This document shows, piece after piece, positions 43,173 through 49,148 of a stretch of DNA of 49,148 nt. The notes below the pieces were generated by a model. That model was not told the origin of the DNA. It did not search any database and saw only the letters and a program-made list of their open reading frames with translations. The stretch's first letter is position 1, and each line of letters starts with the position of its first letter. The stretch is from Mycobacterium colombiense (GTDB lineage: Bacteria; Actinomycetota; Actinomycetes; Mycobacteriales; Mycobacteriaceae): the NCBI RefSeq assembly GCF_003284935.1, contig NZ_QMEV01000039.1, forward strand, positions 1 through 49,148, in the 5' to 3' direction. A program made the translations under genes and the position numbers.

Positions 43173-44099
43173 ATGGGCTGGTACATCGCGCGCCGGATCG
43201 CCGTCATGGTGCCCGTCTTCCTGGGCGCCACCCTGCTGATCTACGGCATGGTCTTCCTGCTGCCCGGTGACCCGCTGGCCGCCATCGCCGGGGACAGGCC
43301 GCTGACGCCGGCCGTGGCAGCGGCGCTGCGGGCGCGCTATCACTTGGATGATCCTTTCATCGTCCAGTACCTGCGTTACCTCGGCGGCGTCCTGCACGGC
43401 GACCTGGGCCGCGCCTATTCCGGGCTACCGGTCAGCGACGTTCTCGCGCATGCCTTTCCGGTCACCCTGCGGCTCTCGCTGATCGCCCTGGTCGTCGAGG
43501 CGGTGCTGGGCATCGGATTCGGCGTGATCGCCGGACTGCGCCAGGGCGGGCTTTTCGATGCGGGCGTGCTGATCACCGGTCTGGTCATCATCGCGGTCCC
43601 CATCTTCGTGCTGGGCTTTCTGGCCCAGTTCCTGTTCGGGGTCAAGCTGGGCGTCGCGCCGGTGACGGTCGGGGAGCGGGCGACCTTCGCGCGGCTGTTG
43701 TTACCCGGAATCGTCTTGGGCTCAGTCTCATTCGCTTACGTGGTGCGGTTGACCCGATCAGCGGTGGCCGCCAACGCGCACGCCGACCACGTCCGCACCG
43801 CCACCGCGAAGGGGTTGTCACGGCCGCGCGTGGTGACCGTGCACATCCTGCGCAACTCGCTGATCCCGGTGGTGACCTTCCTGGGTGCGGACCTGGGAGC
43901 GCTCATGGGCGGGGCCATCGTGACCGAGGGCATCTTCAACATCCACGGGGTCGGCGGCGTGCTCTATCAAGCCGTCACCCGCCAGGAGGCCCCCACGGTG
44001 GTCTCGATCGTCACCGTGCTGGTGCTCATCTATCTGATCACCAACCTGATGGTGGACCTGCTCTACGCGGCGCTGGACCCTCGGATCCGTTATGGCTGA
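43173..44099 (+). CDS. dppB: DppB, peptide ABC transporter permease
   Basis: This 308-residue inner-membrane permease has the DppB/OppB N-terminus (first helix then LPGDPLAAIAG and a YHLDDPFIVQYLRYL periplasmic loop). The EAA loop ADHVRTATAKGLSRPRVV couples to the ATPase. About six membrane helices are visible. ATG 43173 follows the dppA stop by 2 bp. dppC begins 8 bp before its end. Confidence 0.95.
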   Translation: MGWYIARRIAVMVPVFLGATLLIYGMVFLLPGDPLAAIAGDRPLTPAVAAALRARYHLDDPFIVQYLRYLGGVLHGDLGRAYSGLPVSDVLAHAFPVTLRLSLIALVVEAVLGIGFGVIAGLRQGGLFDAGVLITGLVIIAVPIFVLGFLAQFLFGVKLGVAPVTVGERATFARLLLPGIVLGSVSFAYVVRLTRSAVAANAHADHVRTATAKGLSRPRVVTVHILRNSLIPVVTFLGADLGALMGGAIVTEGIFNIHGVGGVLYQAVTRQEAPTVVSIVTVLVLIYLITNLMVDLLYAALDPRIRYG

Positions 44100-44955
44100 G
44101 CACTCCGGCTTCTGGGGCGAGACCTGGCGCAAACTGCACCGGCGTCCGAAGTTCGTCGTTGCCGCCGCGCTGATCGTCCTCATTCTTCTGGTCGCGCTGT
44201 TTCCCGCGTTGTTCGCTCATGCCGACCCCAGCTATGCCGATCCGAACCAAAGTCTGCGCAGCCCGTCGGCGGCGCACTGGTTCGGCACCGACCTGCAGGG
44301 CCACGACATCTACGCGCGCACCGTCTACGGGGCGCGGGCGTCGGTGACCGTCGGGTTGGGCGCGACGCTGTTGGTCTTCGTCGTCGGTGGCGCGCTGGGT
44401 GCGCTGGCCGGCTTCTACGGCGGCTGGATCGACGCGGTGGTCTCCCGCCTGACCGACGTGTTCTTCGGACTGCCACTGCTGCTGGCCGCCATCGTCCTCA
44501 TGCAGGTCCTGCACCATCGCACGGTGTGGACGGTGATCGTCATCCTCGCGTTGTTCGGTTGGCCGCAGGTGGCCAGGATCGCACGGGGTGCGGTGCTCGC
44601 GGTGCGTGCCAGCGACTACGTGCTCGCCGCTAAAGCGTTGGGAATGAGCAGGTTTCAGATCCTGCTGCGGCATGCGCTACCCAACGCGCTGGGGCCGGTG
44701 ATCGCGGTGGCCACGATCGCCCTCGGCCTGTTCATCGTCACCGAGGCGACGTTGTCCTACCTCGGTGTCGGATTGCCGCCGTCGGTGGTGTCCTGGGGCG
44801 GCGACATCAACCTCGCCCAGACCCGGCTGCGGGCGGGCTCACCCATCCTGTTCTACCCCGCGGGCGCGCTGGCCATGACCGTGCTGGCATTCATGATGAT
44901 GGGCGACGCGCTGCGCGACGCCCTGGATCCGGCCTCGAGGGCGTGGCGGGCGTGA
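44092..44955 (+). CDS. dppC: DppC, peptide ABC transporter permease
   Basis: This 287-residue second permease has the DppC/OppC N-terminal helix (LIVLILLVALFPALFAH), the LGTDLQGHD-type signature as HWFGTDLQGHDIYARTVYGAR, and the EAA loop ASDYVLAAKALGMSRFQILL. It ends with TGA overlapping the dppD start as GTGA (44952-44955). It pairs with DppB to form the membrane channel. Confidence 0.95.
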   Translation: MAEHSGFWGETWRKLHRRPKFVVAAALIVLILLVALFPALFAHADPSYADPNQSLRSPSAAHWFGTDLQGHDIYARTVYGARASVTVGLGATLLVFVVGGALGALAGFYGGWIDAVVSRLTDVFFGLPLLLAAIVLMQVLHHRTVWTVIVILALFGWPQVARIARGAVLAVRASDYVLAAKALGMSRFQILLRHALPNALGPVIAVATIALGLFIVTEATLSYLGVGLPPSVVSWGGDINLAQTRLRAGSPILFYPAGALAMTVLAFMMMGDALRDALDPASRAWRA

Positions 44956-46547
44956 GCGGCACGGGGTCGCCGCTGCTATCGGTCGAGGGCCTGGAAGTCA
45001 GGTTCGGTGAGCACGCCGCCGTGTGCGGGTTGGACCTGAGCGTGCTGGCCGGTCAGACCGTCGCGGTGGTCGGCGAATCGGGATCGGGCAAGTCCACCAC
45101 CGCCGCGGCGATCCTCGGGCTGCTTCCTCCCGGGGGTCGAATCACGGGCGGGCACATCATGTTCGACGGCACGGACATCTCGACCGCCGACCGTCGAGCG
45201 CTTCGCTCGATCAGGGGGCGGGACATCGGCTATATCCCGCAAGACCCGATGACCAACCTCAACCCGGTGTGGAAGGTCGGGTTCCAGATCCGGGAGGCCC
45301 TGCGCGCCAACACGAACGATCGGCAGACCCGGCAGCGGGCCATCGACCTGCTCGCCGCGGCGGGCATGCCGGATCCGGCCCGGCAAGCGGCCCGCTACCC
45401 CCATCAGCTGTCCGGCGGCATGTGCCAGCGCGCGCTGATCGCGATCGGGCTGGCGGGCCGGCCGCGGCTGCTGATCGCCGACGAGCCGACGTCCGCGCTC
45501 GACGTCACGGTGCAGCGGCAGGTCCTCGACCATCTGCAACGGCTCACCGCCGAACTGGGCACCGCGCTGCTGTTGATCACCCACGACCTGGCACTGGCCG
45601 CCGAACGGGCCGAGTCCGTGGTCGTCGTCCACCGCGGCGTCGTGGTGGAATCCGGTGCGGCACAATCGATCCTACGTAGTCCGGAGCACGAGTACACCCG
45701 GCGGCTGGTCGCCGCGGCGCCGTCGCTGACGCGCCGGAGCCGGCCGGCCCCCGCCCGGACCGACGACATCCTCGTCGCCTCCGATCTCACCAAGGTCTAC
45801 CGGGAGTCCCGTGGCGCCCCGTGGCGGCGGGGCGAATTCCGTGCGGTCGACGCGGTGTCGTTCCGGCTGCGCCGCGCGACGACGCTGGCGATCGCCGGTG
45901 AGTCGGGCTCGGGGAAATCGACGGTGGCGCGCATGGTGCTGGGCCTGCTCCAACCCACCTCGGGCACCGTCGATTTCGACGGCACCCGGATCGACGACGC
46001 CATGTCCCGGGACGGGGAGCTGGCCTTCCGCCGGCGCGTACAACCGGTATTCCAAAATCCTTACAGCAGCCTGGATCCCATGTACTCGGTGTTTCGCGCG
46101 ATCGAGGAGCCGCTGCGCATCCACCGCGTGGGTGACCGCAGGCAACGCGAACGGGCGGTGCGCGAGCTCGTCGACCAGGTGGCGCTGCCGTCGTCGGTGC
46201 TCGGCCGGTTGCCGCGTGAGCTGTCGGGCGGCCAACGCCAACGAGTGGCCATCGCGCGGGCGCTGGCGCTGCGCCCCGACGTGCTGGTGTGCGACGAGGC
46301 GGTGTCCGCGCTCGACGTCTTGGTGCAGGCGCAGATACTCGACCTGCTGGCCGGGCTGCAGGCCGATCTGGGATTGGCCTATCTGTTCATCAGCCACGAC
46401 CTGGCGGTGATCCGGCAGATCGCCGACGACGTCCTGGTGATGCGGGCCGGCCGCGTGGTGGAGCACGCGCCGACCGAGGAACTGTTCACCGACCCCCAAC
46501 ACGAATACACGCGGCAGTTGCTGGACGCCATCCCACGCCTGCGGTGA
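44952..46547 (+). CDS. dppD: DppD, fused two-domain ABC ATPase
   Basis: This 531-residue protein joins the two ATPases that E. coli encodes as DppD and DppF. Domain 1 (about 8-250) has Walker A GESGSGKSTT, signature LSGGMCQRAL and Walker B LLIADEPTSAL. Domain 2 (about 275-525) has Walker A GESGSGKSTVARM, signature LSGGQRQRVA and Walker B VLVCDEAVSAL. Both carry H-loop histidines (LITHDLALA, FISHDLAVI). In domain 2 the Walker B ends DEAVSALD rather than DEPTSALD. GTG 44952 overlaps the dppC stop. Confidence 0.95.
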   Translation: MSGTGSPLLSVEGLEVRFGEHAAVCGLDLSVLAGQTVAVVGESGSGKSTTAAAILGLLPPGGRITGGHIMFDGTDISTADRRALRSIRGRDIGYIPQDPMTNLNPVWKVGFQIREALRANTNDRQTRQRAIDLLAAAGMPDPARQAARYPHQLSGGMCQRALIAIGLAGRPRLLIADEPTSALDVTVQRQVLDHLQRLTAELGTALLLITHDLALAAERAESVVVVHRGVVVESGAAQSILRSPEHEYTRRLVAAAPSLTRRSRPAPARTDDILVASDLTKVYRESRGAPWRRGEFRAVDAVSFRLRRATTLAIAGESGSGKSTVARMVLGLLQPTSGTVDFDGTRIDDAMSRDGELAFRRRVQPVFQNPYSSLDPMYSVFRAIEEPLRIHRVGDRRQRERAVRELVDQVALPSSVLGRLPRELSGGQRQRVAIARALALRPDVLVCDEAVSALDVLVQAQILDLLAGLQADLGLAYLFISHDLAVIRQIADDVLVMRAGRVVEHAPTEELFTDPQHEYTRQLLDAIPRLR

Positions 46548-46573
46548 ATCCGCCGACGATAGGTTGTGAGGTT

Positions 46574-47332
46574 GTGACAGCAGATCCGCTGGCCCCCCTG
46601 ATGGAGTTGCCCGGGGTCGCCGAGGCCAGTGACCGCGCCCGCGAAGCGCTGGGCCGCGCCCACCGGCACCGCGCCAACCTGCGCGGTTGGCCCGTGACCG
46701 CCGCCGAGGCGGCGCTGCGGGCGGCGCGCGTGTCGTCGGTCCTGGACGGCGGCCCAGTTCGGCTGGAGGACCTCGCCGACGCCGGGCAGATCAGCGACCC
46801 GGTGTTCGCGGGGGCGCTGCGGGTGGCCCAGGCGCTCGAGGGTGGCGAAGGGCCCGTCGTGGCCATCTGGCGCCGGGCACCGCTGCAGGCGCTGGCCCGC
46901 CTGCACGTGCTGGCCGCGGCCGAGCAGGTCGACGACGAGCGGCTGGGCCGCCCGCGCGCCGATGCCGGGGTGGGGCCCCGACTGGAATTGTTGGCGGACT
47001 TGGTGAACGGGCGAACCCAGGTGCCGGCACCGGTGCTGGCCGCCGTCGCCCACGGCGAACTGCTGACGCTGAAGCCGTTCGGCAGTTCTGACGGTGTGGT
47101 GGCCCGCGCGGTGTCGCGGTTGGTGACCATCGCCAGCGGGCTGGACCCGCACGGGCTGGGGGTGCCCGAGGTCAGCTGGATGCGTCAGCCGGCCGCGTAT
47201 CGCGACGCCGCGCAAGGATTCGCCGGCGGCACGCCCGACGGTGTGGGGGCCTGGCTGGTGCTGTGTTGCCGGGCGATGAAAGCCGGTGCGCAGGAGGCTT
47301 TGTCGATCGCCGACTCGATGTCTAACAAGTAG
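46574..47332 (+). CDS. Conserved hypothetical protein (Rv3662c type)
   Basis: This 252-residue alpha-helical soluble protein is at the position of M. tuberculosis Rv3662c. Features seen are an N-terminal block PLMELPGVAEASDRAREALG, a central VAIWRRAPLQALARLHVLAA and a C-terminal VSWMRQPAAYRDAAQGFAGG. No catalytic motif, signal peptide or membrane segment was recognised. It starts at GTG 46574, 26 bp after dppD, so it may be read from the dpp transcript. No function is proposed. Confidence 0.85.
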   Translation: MTADPLAPLMELPGVAEASDRAREALGRAHRHRANLRGWPVTAAEAALRAARVSSVLDGGPVRLEDLADAGQISDPVFAGALRVAQALEGGEGPVVAIWRRAPLQALARLHVLAAAEQVDDERLGRPRADAGVGPRLELLADLVNGRTQVPAPVLAAVAHGELLTLKPFGSSDGVVARAVSRLVTIASGLDPHGLGVPEVSWMRQPAAYRDAAQGFAGGTPDGVGAWLVLCCRAMKAGAQEALSIADSMSNK

Positions 47333-47366
47333 CTGAATCGGTTGCCGACACCGGCAAAAGGGCCAC

Positions 47367-47414
47367 AAAAATGTAGAGCGGGCGACGTTCCGAATGTTCG
47401 GTCCGCCGCCCGCT
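47367..47414 (-). terminator. Intrinsic terminator of the Ms1-like RNA
   Basis: On the minus strand AGCGGGCGGCG (47414-47404) pairs with CGTCGCCCGCT (47387-47377) over 11 positions with one G-T wobble. An inner CCGAA/TTCGG stem closes most of the loop, and TTTTT follows at 47371-47367. It is the strongest rho-independent terminator seen in the window and faces the end of the 46574 gene. Confidence 0.85.
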
Positions 47415-47675
47415 AGCACGGGGCTCGGTTACCAAGCGTGCATCTCGGGGCTGCGTGGGTTGGCCTCGGCGATCTTGCGACACTTATGGTTGCAACCCCA
47501 CCCAAAGGGCCGTCGATACCGTCCGCATTTTCGCAATTTCGCAGGCCCGCAACACTTCTGCCATTTTCGCGGCTATGACTCCGCGTGGGTGCCGAGCACC
47601 GTGCTGGGCGCCCGGGTCGGGAGGACGAACCTTCTCTTCCGGCTCGACCTTGGCCTCACCGGGCTTCCGTGGTTC
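47372..47675 (-). ncRNA. Ms1/MTS2823-type small RNA (approximate ends)
   Basis: The gap between the Rv3662c-like and Rv3661-like genes is where M. tuberculosis carries MTS2823 (about 300 nt), the homologue of M. smegmatis Ms1, which binds RNA polymerase core. On the same relative strand here a candidate promoter lies at about 47714-47680 (TTGGGC, 18 nt, TAGTAG). The region between it and the strong terminator is about 300 nt with no convincing gene. AT-richer patches inside it (for example CGAAATTGCGAAAATGCGG on the minus strand) differ from neighbouring coding sequence. The 5' end is estimated, and identity rests on synteny, size and terminator. Confidence 0.68.
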
Positions 47676-47758
47676 CTTTGTACTACTAGACCCCAAGCAC
47701 AGCAAGGCCCAATTGCGAAGGAAATCCCGTCGCGCGAGGCGCGTCTTTGCTGGAGCCG

Positions 47759-48616
47759 CTAGAAAGCGTAGCGGCGCAACAACGAATAGGTCACCGCGCC
47801 GGCGGCCAGCGCGCTGATGCCGACCGCGGCCGTCGTGGCGATCGCGGCGCCGGAGGGCGCGGGGATGCGGTCGCGCAACGACACCGGCCGGGAGAACGAG
47901 ATCACGGGCCAACCGCGCTCCACGGCCTCCCTGCGCAGCCCGCGGTCGGGATTGACCACGCTGGGATGGCCGACGACCTCGAGCATCGGCAGATCGGTGA
48001 TCGAGTCGGAATACGCGTAGCAGTGTTCCAGCGGGTAGCCCTCGCGCGCGGCCAGCTCGCGGATCGCCTGCACCTTGCCCTCGCCGTAGCAGTAGAAGGC
48101 GATCTCGCCGGTGTACCGACCGTCCTCGACGACCATCCGGGTGGCCATCGCGTGGGTGGCGCCGAGCGCGCGAGCGATGGGGGCGACGATTTCTTCCCCG
48201 GAGGCCGACACCACCACCACGTCGCGCCCGCACAATTTGTGGGCCGCGATCAGATCGGCGGCCTCGGCGAACACCAGCGGAGTCACGATGTCGTGCAGCG
48301 TCTCGTTGACGATCGACTTGACCTGTTCGACGTCCCAGCCGGTGCACATGTTGGTCATGTGGGCGCGCATCCGATCCATCTGGTCATGATCAGCACCAGA
48401 GAGCAGATAGATGAACTGGGCGTAGCTGGACTTGAGCACGGCGCGCCGGTTGAGCAGGCCCTGGTTGAAAAACGGTTTGCTGAAGGCCAGGGTGCTGGAC
48501 TTGGCGATGATCGTCTTGTCCAGGTCGAAGAACGCCGCCGTGCGGGCATGGGAAGCGGTGGTTGACGCCGATTGTTCCGAGGCCGACTGCTCCGCGGTGG
48601 GGTCGAAGACGGTCAC
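47759..48616 (-). CDS. HAD-IB family hydrolase (SerB-like, Rv3661 type)
   Basis: This 285-residue haloacid dehalogenase phosphatase of subfamily IB has motif I FFDLDKTIIAKSS, motif II VVSASGEEIV and a motif III/IV region with CYAYSDSITDLPMLEVVG. A hydrophobic helix near the C-terminus (about 262-280) may tether it to the membrane. GTG 48616 (MTVFDPTAEQS) is chosen over the longer ATG 48661 because the extra 15 residues look non-conserved. It is the orthologue of Rv3661 by order. Despite SerB similarity, phosphoserine activity is unproven. Confidence 0.9.
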   Translation of the reverse strand: MTVFDPTAEQSASEQSASTTASHARTAAFFDLDKTIIAKSSTLAFSKPFFNQGLLNRRAVLKSSYAQFIYLLSGADHDQMDRMRAHMTNMCTGWDVEQVKSIVNETLHDIVTPLVFAEAADLIAAHKLCGRDVVVVSASGEEIVAPIARALGATHAMATRMVVEDGRYTGEIAFYCYGEGKVQAIRELAAREGYPLEHCYAYSDSITDLPMLEVVGHPSVVNPDRGLRREAVERGWPVISFSRPVSLRDRIPAPSGAAIATTAAVGISALAAGAVTYSLLRRYAF

Positions 48617-48743
48617 GGACCCAGCATAGGTCGGCGGTCCGGCAAGGCCGCGATCCCGCACCGAAAATGGCCGCTCAGGGGGTTCGGGAGGCGGGCGGGG
48701 CGGCGTTTACGCGGCTCAAGCTGGTTTTCCAGAAAATGATCTC

Positions 48744-48774
48744 TTGCGTTACTCCGGCTAGTCATGTGTATAGT
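48744..48774 (+). promoter_or_regulatory. Candidate promoter of the 6C RNA
   Basis: TTGCGT (48744-48749) and TATAGT (48769-48774) are separated by 19 nt. TATAGT is a strong SigA-type -10 box. RNA would begin near 48781, just before the first 6C hairpin. Confidence 0.6.
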
Positions 48775-48780
48775 AAGCAT

Positions 48781-48880
48781 TACTCGGCCTTGAGCCGAGG
48801 GTGTATCAGCCCGACCCCCCGGGGCTGATGCACGACGACCCTCGCCTCCTCCCCCCCTGGCGGGGGTCGTCCCTTTTCTA
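48781..48880 (+). ncRNA. 6C small RNA (B11 type)
   Basis: This is a roughly 100-nt structured RNA. A small 5' hairpin (CTCGGC with GCCGAG, 48783-48799) is followed by hairpin 1, ATCAGCCC with GGGCTGAT, whose loop holds a run of C, and hairpin 2, GACGACCC with GGGTCGTC (about 48854-48871 loop region), whose loop holds CCCCCCC. TTTTCT follows at 48874-48879 as terminator. Two hairpins with C-rich loops define the actinobacterial 6C RNA family. M. tuberculosis B11 lies in the same place between Rv3660c and Rv3661 on the corresponding strand. Confidence 0.85.
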
Positions 48881-49056
48881 GGGTTAGTTTTCCGCGCGTG
48901 GCGGCGCCGAGCCCGGCTCTCGGTGCGTTGCGGGACAGCGCGCCCGTCGTCGCTGGCGGCGTCGCTCCGCCGTGCGTTTGTGCACACTCGCGTCTCTATC
49001 CACAAATCCGCATTTGGGACTGTTGTGCCAAGGTCACGGCCTCGCACAGTGGTCTG

Positions 49057-49148
49057 ATGACCAGCGTCTCGGGGATCGATGCGGCGGGTGCGGCGGGAGT
49101 GTTGGCGGCATTGGCCGAACCCGATCTGCGCGCCGAGTTGGACCGGGT
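49057..49148 (+). CDS. ssd: Ssd, septum-site-determining MinD/CpaE-like protein (5' end only)
   Basis: Only the first 30 codons are inside the window, from ATG 49057 to the right edge. The peptide begins MTSVSGIDAAGAAGVLAALA and continues EPDLRAELDRV, resembling the start of the Rv3660c-type Ssd protein. Its position after the 6C RNA supports the call. The homologue is a septum-site regulator that affects cell division when overproduced. The ATPase domain lies beyond the edge and could not be checked. Confidence 0.75.
   Translation, partial: MTSVSGIDAAGAAGVLAALAEPDLRAELDR

Noticed and set aside
47484..48347. 287-codon minus-strand ORF running through the Ms1 region
   Set aside because: It is out of frame with the SerB-like gene and Arg-rich; the intergenic part fits a non-coding RNA better.

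Overview
The window is high-GC actinobacterial DNA and most likely comes from a slow-growing Mycobacterium, probably the M. avium complex or a close relative. From about 21.3 kb to the right end, the genes follow the order of the M. tuberculosis region Rv3684 to Rv3660c, recognised from memory of that genome and read here in the opposite direction: cds1, metallophosphoesterase, ponA2, whiB4, two Get3-like ATPases, RidA, MBL hydrolase, crp, nth, TlpA-like protein, NUDIX, marP, ephE, acs, dppABCD and ssd. The left 21 kb is not part of that conserved block.

Region 1 (1-7.7 kb) is a selenocysteine cassette. It holds selA (cut by the window edge), the tRNA-Sec gene selC, selD and a three-subunit formate dehydrogenase operon. 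The catalytic subunit is read through an in-frame TGA (2952-2954), followed 11 nt later by a bacterial-type SECIS hairpin with a GGTCT loop. A 56-bp unit repeated three times lies directly before fdhA, and each unit carries a 15-codon Arg-rich mini-ORF.

Region 2 (7.8-21 kb) is a general-stress region. Its core is a tightly overlapping operon (16617 to 12071, minus strand) for RsbR, RsbS, RsbT, an RsbX-like phosphatase and a PAS/PP2C/ATPase protein, that is, a stressosome plus partner-switch module. A divergent STAS anti-anti-sigma gene lies beside it. No sigma factor gene is present. Several surrounding transcription units (F420-dependent oxidoreductase, small membrane protein plus DJ-1/PfpI protein, iron-containing redox enzyme, UsfY-like protein) are preceded by GTTT-N15/16-GGGTA boxes, the form of mycobacterial SigF promoters. 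The simplest reading is a stress sensor embedded among SigF-controlled genes. The region also holds a methyltransferase-CDGSH pair, a membrane-anchored Mrr-like nuclease, a GAF-ANTAR regulator and tRNA-Pro(CGG).

Region 3 (21.4-49.1 kb) is conserved mycobacterial core: cysteine/PLP chemistry, cell-wall synthesis (PonA2), redox and cAMP regulators (WhiB4, Crp), acid and oxidative-stress survival (MarP), DNA repair (Nth), acetate activation (Acs) and a complete dipeptide ABC importer. Two structured RNAs fit the intergenic gaps near the right end. One is an Ms1/MTS2823-type RNA (about 47372-47675, minus) with a strong intrinsic terminator. The other is a 6C RNA (about 48781-48880, plus) with two C-rich hairpin loops and a T-tract. 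The window closes with the first codons of ssd.
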